A stretch of 13,055 bases of DNA. Origin: Vicingus sp036171675 (lineage in GTDB: Bacteria > Bacteroidota > Bacteroidia > Flavobacteriales_E > Vicingaceae). Both the position numbers and the translations under genes were made by a program. The stretch is from contig JAVHRO010000084.1 in the NCBI GenBank assembly GCA_036171675.1, positions 1 to 13,055 on the forward strand, in the 5' to 3' direction. The notes under the pieces were generated by a model, which saw only the letters and a program-made list of their open reading frames with translations, searched no databases and had not been told where the DNA came from. Each line of letters opens with the position of its first letter. Position 1 is the first letter of the stretch. Shown here piece by piece: positions 1 through 7,922 of the stretch.

Positions 1-1482
1 AATGTTTAACAATTTTAAAATAGTTGGGGCAATGTCGGCCAATTTTCCATCTTTAACTTTTTTATAATCGTTATCGATCAAAATACAAGGCACCAAGTTA
101 GTCGAATGAGCAGTATTTGCAGTTCCATCGTCATTTATTGCAAAATCGGCATTACCATGGTCGGCAGTAATGATGAACGAATATCCTTTTTTTAATCCCA
201 ATGTTACAATGCGCTCCACACAACTATCCACTTTTTCAATGGCTTTGGTAATTGCACTATATATACCGGTGTGACCAACCATGTCGGTATTTGCTAAGTT
301 GAGGCAAATAAAATCGGTTTCTGCTTTTTCAATTTCTTGTAAAATTGAAGTGGTCACTTCTTCGGCGCTCATTTCAGGCTGCAAATCATAAGTGGCAACC
401 TTTGGCGAGTTTATCATAATTCGTTTTTCTCCATCAAAAGGGACTTCTCGTCCACCAGAAAAGAAAAAAGTAACGTGAGGATATTTCTCTGTCTCAGCAA
501 TCCTGATTTGAGTTTTTTTGTTTTTTGCCAAAACTTCGCCTAAGGTATTGGCCAAGTTGTCTTTATCGTACATGATGTGAACATTTTTGAATGTTTTATC
601 ATAGTTAGTCATGGTAACGTAATACAACGGTAAAGTTTTCATTTCATGTTCAGGAAAATCCTTTTGAGTTAACGCAACGGTAATTTCACGGCAACGATCG
701 GTTCTAAAGTTAAAAGAAATCACCACGTCGTTGGGTTGAATTTTTCCAATTGGATGATTGCTTGAATCCACTTTTACAAGTGGTTTAATAAACTCGTCGG
801 TAACATTATTTTGATACGAAGTTTTTATGCTTTCTATTAAATTTTTTGATTTTTCGCCATTGCCATTTACCATTAAATCGTATCCAAACTTTACTCTTTC
901 CCATCGGTTGTCTCTATCCATAGTGTAGTATCTGCCAATCACCGTAGCCAATTTACAGTTGGTGCTTTTTATGTTGTTTTCTAACGCTTCAATAAAACCT
1001 AAACCACTTTTAGGGTCGCAATCTCTACCATCGGTAATGGCATGAATAAAGGTTTTTGAAATGCTGTGTTGATTTGCCAACTCGCACAATTTGTACAAAT
1101 GCTTTTGGTGAGAGTGGATTCCGCCATCGGAAACCAATCCAAAAAAATGAACCGCTACGTTGTTCTTTTTAGCATAGTCAAAAGCAGCTAAAAGGGTAGT
1201 GTTTTGGGCAATCGTATTTTCTTCAACAGCTTTGTTGATTAATGCAAAATCTTGATAAACAATGCGTCCAGCACCAATGTTTAAATGACCTACTTCCGAA
1301 TTGCCCATTTGTCCGTCAGGTAAACCAACAAAACCGCCAAAAGTTTTGAGGAAGGAATGAGGATATTTTTCCAGACAACTGTCGTAAAATGGGGTGTTAG
1401 CATTAAATATGGCATCCGATTTGGTTTTGTTTCCACAACCCCAACCATCTAGGATTAACAAGGCTACTTTTTTAGTGTTCAT
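1..1482 (-). CDS. gpmI: 2,3-bisphosphoglycerate-independent phosphoglycerate mutase (partial, C-terminus beyond window)
   Basis: This cytoplasmic glycolytic and gluconeogenic enzyme interconverts 3- and 2-phosphoglycerate using two divalent metal ions and a phosphoserine intermediate. I translated the minus strand from the ATG at 1482-1480. The protein opens with ALLILDGWG, which holds metal-ligand Asp12, and then has MGNSEVGHLN with nucleophile Ser62. Later come GLVSDGGIHSH, ITDGRD, FFFSGGREVPFDGE, NLANTDMVGHTG, ADHGNAD and TAHSTNLVP, all hallmarks of the family's phosphatase and transferase domains. The window holds 494 codons. The family is usually about 505-515 residues, so only a short C-terminal tail is missing. 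No frameshift or internal stop was seen. The gene is divergent from the GH18 gene, with 150 bases between the two start codons. The identification is firm. Confidence 0.97.
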   Translation of the reverse strand, partial: MNTKKVALLILDGWGCGNKTKSDAIFNANTPFYDSCLEKYPHSFLKTFGGFVGLPDGQMGNSEVGHLNIGAGRIVYQDFALINKAVEENTIAQNTTLLAAFDYAKKNNVAVHFFGLVSDGGIHSHQKHLYKLCELANQHSISKTFIHAITDGRDCDPKSGLGFIEALENNIKSTNCKLATVIGRYYTMDRDNRWERVKFGYDLMVNGNGEKSKNLIESIKTSYQNNVTDEFIKPLVKVDSSNHPIGKIQPNDVVISFNFRTDRCREITVALTQKDFPEHEMKTLPLYYVTMTNYDKTFKNVHIMYDKDNLANTLGEVLAKNKKTQIRIAETEKYPHVTFFFSGGREVPFDGEKRIMINSPKVATYDLQPEMSAEEVTTSILQEIEKAETDFICLNLANTDMVGHTGIYSAITKAIEKVDSCVERIVTLGLKKGYSFIITADHGNADFAINDDGTANTAHSTNLVPCILIDNDYKKVKDGKLADIAPTILKLLNI

Positions 1483-1502
1483 GTTCAATATTTTTGGTTT
1501 TG

Positions 1503-1510
1503 CAAAAGTA
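1503..1510 (-). promoter_or_regulatory. Candidate gpmI -7 promoter box
   Basis: On the minus strand this reads TACTTTTG, an exact match to the Bacteroidota -7 consensus TAnnTTTG. It lies 20 bases before the gpmI start codon. I see no clear TTTG-type -33 element at the usual spacing, so the call rests on the -7 box and its position. Confidence 0.5.
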
Positions 1511-1601
1511 AACATATCTGTATCTTGATAAAAGTATTGATGGATAAATAAGCACAAAATTTCCATCTTTTTTATTTCAAATTCAAGTGAAATTAAATTC
1601 T

Positions 1602-1609
1602 TATTTTAG
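1602..1609 (+). promoter_or_regulatory. Weak candidate promoter box for the GH18 gene
   Basis: The sequence TATTTTAG differs from TAnnTTTG at one base and lies 23 bases before the ATG at 1633. No convincing -33 element was found. It is listed because it is the best match in the 150-base divergent spacer on this strand. Confidence 0.3.
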
Positions 1610-1632
1610 CTTAAATTATTTATTTGTCAAAT

Positions 1633-4251
1633 ATGAAACACGTTTACACCTTAATTTTAGCCTTATTTTCCCTGTCAATTTACAGCCAAAAATCTATACA
1701 TCAACAACAATTAGAGCACTATAATAGCTTAGGAAACGATAATGCGGAGTATTATGAGCAAAATTCTATTCCTGCTCAAAAAAAACCAATAGATAAAGCC
1801 GCATGTAGTTTAAATAAAGTGGTGTACGGATGGCATCCTTATTGGGTAGGAAGCACCTATCTGAATTACGATTGGAACTTGTTGAGTCATTTTTCATTTT
1901 TTAGTTATGAGGTTGACGCTGCAACCGGAAATGCAGTTTCAACACATGGATTTGCTACAAGTGCTGCTGTTAATGCGGCGTTAGCGACGGGCAATACAAA
2001 AGTTACGTTATGCGTTACTTTATTTGCTAGTCATGCTACATTTTTAGGAAATGCAACCGCCCGACAAACCTTAATTACTAATCTAATTAATCTCATACAG
2101 TCAAAAAACGCACATGGAGTAAACATTGATTTTGAAGGCTTGCCAGTTTCTCAAAAAACCGCTTTTGCCAATTTTATGGTCGATTTAGCGAATCAATTTC
2201 ATGCTGCTATTCCTGGTTCTGATGTAAGTACCGTATTGTATGCTGTCGATTGGAATAATGTGTTTGATTTTGGAACCATGTCGAGCACGGTAGATAAATT
2301 TATCATTATGGGTTACGATTATTATTGGAGCGGAAGCACTACTGCTGGTCCAAACGACCCTCTGTATCAATTTAGTACTTCGTATAATTATACCTTATCA
2401 AAATCCATTACGTACTATATAAACGCTGGTTGTCCTCGAAATAAATTAATACTAGGGTTGCCATATTATGGTAGAGAGTGGCCAACATCAAATACTACCG
2501 TTCCTTCGGGAGCCACAGCGAGTGGAGTAGCTCGGTTTTACAACGATGTTAAAATCAATACCAATGGATATTATTCGGCTGGAAATCATCAAACTGATGC
2601 CGATAGTTATTCCGATGTTTTTGTGTTCAACAACGGAGGAACTCGTCAGTGTTTTATTACATTAGACGATAATTTTAATAAACGATTAGATCATATTAAC
2701 AATGCTGGAATTGGTGGAATGGGAATTTGGGCATTGGGTTATGATGACGGTTACAACCAATTATGGAACGGAATTAGCAATTATATGACCGATTGTTATG
2801 TGTCGCCATGTGCTGGAACTGTTCACGATTTTGGTGGTCCAACTAAAAATTATTACGATAATGAAAATTATACATGGACTGTTGCACCATCAGGAGCTTC
2901 AAGTATAAATCTAACTTTTTCATCATTCGATGTTGAAACTGGATGGGATTATTTATACATTTATGATGGACCCACTACGGCATCGCCTCAAATTCCAGGA
3001 AGTCCATTTACCGGATTAAGTATTCCTCCACCATTTAACTCATCTACTGGAGCCATTACTTTCCGTTTTACTTCTGATGTTTCTACGAATAGACCTGGCT
3101 TTAATGCAACTTACGTTTGTTTGCAAGATACCGTTAAACCAACTACGGCAATAAGTCCAGCACCAAACCCAACCATCACTAATTTTACGAGCAATTTTAC
3201 CGATGCCGATAATGCAGGTGGAAGTGGCGTTAAACACCAATTTTATCAGGTGGCTGATTATAATTCGACCGACTGGCTTTCGAACGAAAGAAATGGATTT
3301 TTTAACGACGATTTTAGCACTTCCTTAAATCCATTATGGACCAATTATACTGGTGTTTGGAATGTAAGCGCGGGAGCGTTGCAACAAACCGACCAGTTAA
3401 ATACAAATTCTAACCTTTTTGCAGCATGTAATCAAAACAACAGCACTAAATTTTTGTACCATTATCAATTTAAAATAAGTGGTACTGGCACCAATAAAAG
3501 AGCTGGTTTACATTACATGTGCGACGATGCCAATCAAGTAAACCGTGGCAATTCGTACTTTGTTTGGTTTAGACAAGATAACGCTAAACTTCAATTTTAC
3601 AAAGTGGTAAGCGATGTGTTTACACTCGAAAAAGATGTACCTTTTAATTTTAATGCGAACCAACTTTACGATGCCAAAATTGTTTTTGATAAATCTAATG
3701 GACAAACCGATGTTTTTGTTGATAATGTATTAATTAGCTCTTGGGTCGATCCAGCGCCTTATACGGTGGGTAATTATATTTCTTTAAGAAGCGGAGAATG
3801 TAATTATGAAGTCGACAATCTCTTCGTGTATAAAAATAGAACTAATTCAGCAACTATTTTGGTTGCACAAGACACTACTGCCGATATTCGCTACCAAGGT
3901 ACATCAGCAGGACGAATAAATTCGATAGTTATTGATAGTGCTTACAACGTTTCAACGGTGGCAACTGCGTATGTTAATGTTGATTTTTCGACAGCGATTA
4001 GCAAATTATTGCAAGACGGAATTCGCATTTATCCTAATCCAGCTAATGAACAATTAACCATAGAGTTAAAAACACCTTTAATGAATGGAAAAATAAACAT
4101 TAATGATATTACTGGTAAAACGATTTTAAGTCAACCCATAGGTGTAACCAATAAATATGCAATACCTTTAAACAATTTGACACGAGGAGTTTATTTTGTA
4201 GAAATAAACGCAGCTGCTGTTCATCAAACTATTAAGTTTATTAAGGAGTAA
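1633..4251 (+). CDS. Secreted GH18 glycosidase with CUB domain and T9SS C-terminal sorting domain
   Basis: I start the 872-residue protein at the ATG at 1633. This gives a clean signal peptide, residues 1 to about 19, ending IYSQ. A TTG three codons upstream would only add a polar tip. Residues about 63-388 resemble glycoside hydrolase family 18 of the chitinase/YaaH type. They include GWHPYW, the catalytic motif HGVNIDFEG (Asp166, Glu168), MGYDYYW and LILGLPYYGREW. The usual motif starts DG, and here it starts HG. Residues about 392-496 look like a CUB domain (DYLYIYDGP). Residues about 497-785 form a beta-rich module with a laminin-G-like part. Residues about 797-872, from IRIYPNPAN to the end, form a type A T9SS sorting domain. 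Family knowledge suggests chitin or peptidoglycan-type glycan hydrolysis outside the cell or at the cell surface. The substrate cannot be read from the sequence. Confidence 0.9.
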   Translation: MKHVYTLILALFSLSIYSQKSIHQQQLEHYNSLGNDNAEYYEQNSIPAQKKPIDKAACSLNKVVYGWHPYWVGSTYLNYDWNLLSHFSFFSYEVDAATGNAVSTHGFATSAAVNAALATGNTKVTLCVTLFASHATFLGNATARQTLITNLINLIQSKNAHGVNIDFEGLPVSQKTAFANFMVDLANQFHAAIPGSDVSTVLYAVDWNNVFDFGTMSSTVDKFIIMGYDYYWSGSTTAGPNDPLYQFSTSYNYTLSKSITYYINAGCPRNKLILGLPYYGREWPTSNTTVPSGATASGVARFYNDVKINTNGYYSAGNHQTDADSYSDVFVFNNGGTRQCFITLDDNFNKRLDHINNAGIGGMGIWALGYDDGYNQLWNGISNYMTDCYVSPCAGTVHDFGGPTKNYYDNENYTWTVAPSGASSINLTFSSFDVETGWDYLYIYDGPTTASPQIPGSPFTGLSIPPPFNSSTGAITFRFTSDVSTNRPGFNATYVCLQDTVKPTTAISPAPNPTITNFTSNFTDADNAGGSGVKHQFYQVADYNSTDWLSNERNGFFNDDFSTSLNPLWTNYTGVWNVSAGALQQTDQLNTNSNLFAACNQNNSTKFLYHYQFKISGTGTNKRAGLHYMCDDANQVNRGNSYFVWFRQDNAKLQFYKVVSDVFTLEKDVPFNFNANQLYDAKIVFDKSNGQTDVFVDNVLISSWVDPAPYTVGNYISLRSGECNYEVDNLFVYKNRTNSATILVAQDTTADIRYQGTSAGRINSIVIDSAYNVSTVATAYVNVDFSTAISKLLQDGIRIYPNPANEQLTIELKTPLMNGKININDITGKTILSQPIGVTNKYAIPLNNLTRGVYFVEINAAAVHQTIKFIKE

Positions 4252-4725
4252 GGTTAGGTTTTTTTGATTTTATAATTTGCCAATGAAAATCCTCACTCGA
4301 GGGTATTTGTAATGCGTAGAATTTTTCATTCTTAATGCGTTTATACAGTTGAGCTATTATTACTTATTTAGAAAGAGATTGGAGTAATACAGCTTTGCTG
4401 ATAAAAGCGAAATTCATTTTGTAACACCAGCAATAATAGGTAGGCTAGATGTGGTTACTAAAAGTCAATACGGTACTATTGTTGTAGATTTATTAAAATA
4501 AAAAAGGATTAAAAATGCAGACTTGTTGAAAATAAGTAGTCATATACATTTTATAATTAGTTCTGAAAAGTAAAATTTATTAGCAATTATGATTGTTTTA
4601 AAAAGGACATTTCTAAAAATAACTAAAGTATTAAAACAAATAAAAACAAATAAATAGTATAAAAATTGGTAATACAAGTGTTATTGTACCTAAAATAGGT
4701 TTACAATTTTGAGTTATATTACATT
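4252..4725. other. Intergenic stretch without an intact gene
   Basis: This 474-base AT-rich gap lies between the convergent GH18 and XRE genes. It holds a possible decayed reading frame (annotated separately), a weak 5-bp hairpin ACCTA/TAGGT around 4688-4700, and a low-complexity A-rich stretch around 4631-4656 with two near-copies of a 9-10 base unit. No convincing terminator with a T-run was found after either gene. Confidence 0.6.
4388..4573 (+). pseudogene. Possible degraded coding fragment, family unknown
   Basis: One plus-strand frame is open for 37 codons from 4388 to a TAA at 4499-4501. It then stays open for 23 more codons to a TAA at 4571-4573. The first part contains EIHFVTPAIIGRLDVV followed by TKSQYGTIVVDLLK, which has the mixed hydrophobic and charged composition of real protein rather than of AT-rich noise. 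No start codon or full-length frame is present. The same frame upstream, from about 4322, is also open apart from one TAA at 4385. I do not recognise the family. It could be the tail of a lost gene, or chance. Confidence 0.3.
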
Positions 4726-5082
4726 TTACCCATTTAAGTGTTCTAACTTTTTTAAGATAATAAAATTTAATTCTTGTTGTTTCTCTAGTAGTTTAATTAA
4801 GCTTTGTAATTGTTTTTTGATATTCTCCGATTTGTTTTCGTAAATGGTAGAGTCACCATTTAATAGCGTTAATGTCTCATCTTCAATAATAGGATTAAAA
4901 AAATCTAATTCTAAAATTTGCGATACATTCTGAAGTAGCTGAATATTAGTTTTAGTAATTCCTCGTTCAAATCTTGAATAAGTCGGTATAGAAATTTGTA
5001 AACGCTTTGCCATGTCATCTTGACTAATTTCTCGAATCAGTCTAGCATCCTTAATCTTTTTGAGTAAAACTTTATTATCCAT
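4726..5082 (-). CDS. XRE-family helix-turn-helix transcriptional regulator
   Basis: This 118-residue cytoplasmic DNA-binding protein has an N-terminal HTH of the Xre/Cro-C1 type at about residues 6-62. It shows the typical pattern ISQDDMAKRL, ISIPTYSRFERG and a second helix pair ending QILELD. Residues about 84-115 (SENIKKQLQSLIKLLEKQQ and beyond) look like an amphipathic helix or coiled coil, probably for dimerisation. No peptidase or sensor domain is present. The gene is divergent from the 122-residue protein at 5225. The 142-base spacer holds palindromic half-sites that overlap its likely promoter, so autoregulation and control of the neighbour are likely by inference. The regulator class is secure; the target genes and signal are unknown. 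Confidence 0.9.
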   Translation of the reverse strand: MDNKVLLKKIKDARLIREISQDDMAKRLQISIPTYSRFERGITKTNIQLLQNVSQILELDFFNPIIEDETLTLLNGDSTIYENKSENIKKQLQSLIKLLEKQQELNFIILKKLEHLNG

Positions 5083-5091
5083 TTTTTTAAT

Positions 5092-5131
5092 AAGTAAAGG
5101 TAAATACTTATTTTAATAAGTATTTATACTT
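5092..5131. promoter_or_regulatory. Clustered palindromic half-sites, candidate operator of the XRE regulator
   Basis: Four half-sites of the form AAGTAT/ATACTT lie within 40 bases: AAGTAA at 5092-5097, ATACTT at 5104-5109, AAGTAT at 5118-5123 and ATACTT at 5126-5131. They form a perfect 10-bp inverted repeat (5101-5110 and 5117-5126, spacer TTTTAA) and an overlapping palindrome AAGTATTTATACTT (5118-5131). The minus-strand sequence TACCTTTA at 5095-5102 is a one-mismatch -7 box for the XRE gene and sits inside the cluster. Binding here would be expected to block that promoter. Binding is inferred from layout only. Confidence 0.6.
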
Positions 5132-5224
5132 AAAATTAATGTTATATGTGTAATTTTTTTGCAGAATATGAAATATTTTTCGTAAAGTTGTTGAAAATTA
5201 ATAGCTAAATTAAATATAATATAG

Positions 5225-5593
5225 ATGACTCCATTTATAATTTGGTTAAAAAAAGAGGAAATAGATGAATTAATATTCTCTATTTTACATGCTGATACTC
5301 TAGAAAATATAAAAAATAAAAATTTATCCATTCGAGAAATAGAAGAATTATATAACAAAGTATCAACTCAAAATGAAAATCTAACCAAACTATTTAGAAA
5401 AATAGAACCTTTAAATCCTATTCAAAAAAAAGCCGCTCAAATTTATGGAGTGAAAGAAAAATGTAATCATTACCATGATCAATTACAAAAAATGATATCA
5501 CACTGTAGTTTACATAATAGGAACAATATTAAAAATCCGGCTGAGATTCATGATTTATTGTGTGAAAATTGTTCTATTAATCTTTTAATCTAA
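5225..5593 (+). CDS. Hypothetical Cys/His-rich small protein
   Basis: I do not recognise this 122-residue protein. There is no signal peptide or membrane segment, so it is probably cytoplasmic. The N-terminal two thirds is rich in Glu, Lys and Leu and likely helical. The C-terminal third carries nine Cys/His residues: Cys80, His82, His84, His93, Cys94, His97, His109, Cys113 and Cys116. They are arranged as CNHYH, HCSLH and CENC, which suggests a metal-binding fold, probably for zinc. The start is the ATG at 5225. An in-frame ATG at 5168 meets a stop after five codons, so it cannot be the start. The gene is divergent from the XRE regulator across shared operator-like repeats and is followed nine bases later by a GC-rich hairpin. 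A phage- or island-derived accessory pair is possible but unproven. Confidence 0.65.
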   Translation: MTPFIIWLKKEEIDELIFSILHADTLENIKNKNLSIREIEELYNKVSTQNENLTKLFRKIEPLNPIQKKAAQIYGVKEKCNHYHDQLQKMISHCSLHNRNNIKNPAEIHDLLCENCSINLLI

Positions 5594-5964
5594 AGAATTC
5601 ATCGAGGCTCTGCCTCGGGGTTATTCATTTAAAAAAGATTAATACCATCAGACGAGTTGTTCGTTGAAATGAAGTTGTATATGAGTTTAATCGAGGTAAG
5701 AAAACACTTTTTCTTCTAAAAATTTGAATTATCAATCCGTTTTCTATTTTAAACTTTTGTATTACTCACTTTTGCTTATTTTTTTATAGGTGTTCGAGAA
5801 CTCACTTTATTCGGTTGATGCTACGCTGTGGTTTCGATACAAAATACACTCATTTCAATCGTGAAATTCGAATGTATAAATTTTTTATCAAATGCAGCAC
5901 GAGTTATTAAAACAATTAATATTAATGAAATAGTTTCATCTATAACTTGAATTCGTCATTCAAT
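5594..5964. other. Non-coding stretch with hairpins and repeat-like sequence
   Basis: This 371-base gap lies between the Cys/His-rich gene and the end of the U32 gene, which converge here. I see no gene in it. It holds the GC-rich hairpin at 5602-5618 and a GC-enriched patch at about 5790-5850 (GCTACGCTGTGGTTTCGATA near its end). It also holds a hairpin ATTTCA/TGAAAT around 5850-5866 and a hairpin ATGAAA/TTTCAT at 5925-5939. The last may help end the U32 transcript, but no T-run supports this. Confidence 0.5.
5602..5618. terminator. GC-rich hairpin after the Cys/His-rich gene
   Basis: CGAGGC (5603-5608) and GCCTCG (5612-5617) form a perfect 6-bp stem around the loop TCT, with a T-G pair extending it. 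It starts nine bases after the stop codon at 5593. There is no clean T-run on the plus strand, so it is either a weak terminator or part of a dispersed repeat. Confidence 0.45.
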
Positions 5965-7830
5965 TTAGAATTCATCTTCTTCAAAGCTTAAATCGGCATC
6001 TTTTTCCCAAATTTCCATTTCACAAGGTTTGCAATTAAATTTTAATTTGTACTCATTAGCTCCATTTTTCAAGACTAGTGGTTCAATTATTTTTTCGCCC
6101 ATAGTTTGGGATTGAAATTTGGGGCATTTACCCAGTTCGTATTTAACGCAATATTTGGTGGTCATTACCCGAGATTTTCCAGGGTCCCATTGCAATTCAA
6201 ATGCTTTTTCGATTTCGATAACTCCGTGTCGTTTATAAAAGTTTCGCGCCAGTTGGTTCGAAACATTGTAGGTAAAATCTAACTCTTTAACAGGGTAGGG
6301 GTGATCTGTTTTAGTAAGTTGAAATTCTTCTCTTTTGTAATGGTTTATACGTATGTCGATAAGTTGTTTCAAAACCAATCGTCTAATTTCGTTTATTTTA
6401 GAAATGGGCAAAAACCAATTTTTTGTAAAATCGATGGTAATTTTATTTACCATAAAAGGAGTATTACCTGTTTTGGATAGGTTTTTTTTGATGTTTTCCA
6501 TCATTGATTCTCCGCTCATGCTCAATTCTTTTTCAGATGTAATGGTAGAATTGCTTTTGTGGCCATCTTCATCAACTACAAATAACTCAAATCCAGTTGA
6601 GGTTTCCGTGAATTTCATGTTAACACTAATTTTTCGAATGGCGCTGTCGTTGCGTTCAACCAATTTGTTAAAAGAAGCGTCGGCGTTTCTAAAAATCATG
6701 GTGCCTTTTTTGAGTGGTTTAAAGGTGTTTGGAATTACCACATTGTTTAAAATGGTATTTACCTGAGCACCATCTGGCTCACCTTGCTCGTTGATAAAAT
6801 AAAGCCCATCTCCGTTGTTAAGCTTGTCAGAATTCTCAATTACATATCCATTGCTTTTTATAGCAATCAACTTTCCAATAACCTGTCCTTGCGACTTAGG
6901 ACTTTCCCATGAACCAATTTTTTCAGTACGTTTATTCACAAAATAATGGGTGTAACCACGGTTAAAACTCCTATCCATTTCTGCCTCGAAGTTATAAAAC
7001 GTTCTGCCTGAAGAGGCTTTCTCGAATTGGTTGTTGTTTTCTAGAAATACATCTAACTTTTTTCTTAAAAATGATACATTGTTTAAAACGTAAACAAGAT
7101 CTTTTAAGCGACCTTCAATTTTAAACGAAGTAACTCCAGCCTCAATTAAATTAGGTATTTGGTCGCTTAGGTCTAAATCCTTAATGGAGAGTAAATGACT
7201 GTTTTTAATTAAAGTTTTTCCAGATCCATCGGTTAAGTTATAAGGTAAACGGCAATTTTGGGCGCATGAACCACGGTTGGCACTTCGCTCTCCTCCTGCA
7301 ATGCTCATATAGCAATTGCCGCTATACGAAACACACAATGCTCCAGAAACAAAAAATTCTAACTCTACACCTGTTGACTGGTGTATTTCTTTTATTTGAT
7401 CTAAATTTAATTCTCTGGCTAAAACAACTCTTTTCATTCCCGCATCTGCCAAAAACTTTACATGTTTCGGATCTCTGTTATTGGCTTGTGTACTAGCATG
7501 GACTACTATTGGTGGTAAATCCATTTCTAGAATACCCATGTCTTGAATAATTATGGCATCAACACCAATACCATATAAGTCATAAATTAACTTTTTACAA
7601 GGTTCTAATTCATTATTGTACAAAATGGTATTAACGGTAACAAAAACTTGAGCCTTAAATAAGTGAGCATACTTTACTAATTCCTCAATATCTGATATGG
7701 AGTTGGTAGCATTAGTACGAGCACCAAATTCGTCAGCTCCAATATAAACAGCATCGGCACCTGCATTTATAGCGGTCATACCTTGATACAGATTTTTGGC
7801 AGGAGCAAGTAGTTCAACTTTCTTTTTCAT
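5965..7830 (-). CDS. Peptidase U32 family protein, probable RNA hydroxylation enzyme (RlhA/TrhP type)
   Basis: This 621-residue cytoplasmic protein opens with VELLAPAKN and a TIM-barrel-like first half (GADAVYIGA, VFVTVNTILYN, VHASTQANN). The U32 signature follows at about residues 157-193: ELEFFVSGALC, SGNCYMS and NRGSCAQNCRLPY. Cys166, Cys173, Cys189 and Cys193 are the likely iron-sulfur ligands. U32 members are historically annotated as collagenases. E. coli RlhA (23S rRNA 5-hydroxycytidine) and TrhP (tRNA 5-hydroxyuridine) belong here, and the length is nearer RlhA (about 650) than TrhP (about 450). A second cysteine set lies at the C-terminus: Cys561 and Cys569 in KYCVKYELGKC, then Cys600 and Cys603 in FNCKPC. 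The gene lies 92 bases downstream of pth, in line with an RNA role. The family is certain; the exact substrate is not. Confidence 0.9.
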   Translation of the reverse strand: MKKKVELLAPAKNLYQGMTAINAGADAVYIGADEFGARTNATNSISDIEELVKYAHLFKAQVFVTVNTILYNNELEPCKKLIYDLYGIGVDAIIIQDMGILEMDLPPIVVHASTQANNRDPKHVKFLADAGMKRVVLARELNLDQIKEIHQSTGVELEFFVSGALCVSYSGNCYMSIAGGERSANRGSCAQNCRLPYNLTDGSGKTLIKNSHLLSIKDLDLSDQIPNLIEAGVTSFKIEGRLKDLVYVLNNVSFLRKKLDVFLENNNQFEKASSGRTFYNFEAEMDRSFNRGYTHYFVNKRTEKIGSWESPKSQGQVIGKLIAIKSNGYVIENSDKLNNGDGLYFINEQGEPDGAQVNTILNNVVIPNTFKPLKKGTMIFRNADASFNKLVERNDSAIRKISVNMKFTETSTGFELFVVDEDGHKSNSTITSEKELSMSGESMMENIKKNLSKTGNTPFMVNKITIDFTKNWFLPISKINEIRRLVLKQLIDIRINHYKREEFQLTKTDHPYPVKELDFTYNVSNQLARNFYKRHGVIEIEKAFELQWDPGKSRVMTTKYCVKYELGKCPKFQSQTMGEKIIEPLVLKNGANEYKLKFNCKPCEMEIWEKDADLSFEEDEF

Positions 7831-7922
7831 AAGGATGATGAAGTTCTTTTTTTATTTGAAGAATTTTCAAGAATTGATAAATTGGACGAAGGAATAAATT
7901 CAATTATTGAGTTTTATGTGCA

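Noticed and set aside
1624..1632. TTG start three codons upstream of the GH18 ATG
   Set aside because: The ATG at 1633 gives a typical signal peptide; the upstream codons add nothing recognisable.
4631..4656. Tandem A-rich repeat
   Set aside because: Two near-copies of a 9-10 base A-rich unit are expected by chance in such DNA; there is no array, so it is not a CRISPR or an origin repeat.
5113..5358. Minus-strand 81-codon frame over the XRE/Cys-His spacer
   Set aside because: It runs antisense to the 5225-5593 gene and through the operator repeats, and it has a low-complexity Ile/Phe/Ser composition typical of a shadow frame.
6353..6766. Plus-strand 137-codon frame inside the U32 gene
   Set aside because: It is fully contained in and antisense to a clear conserved gene, with no motif of its own.
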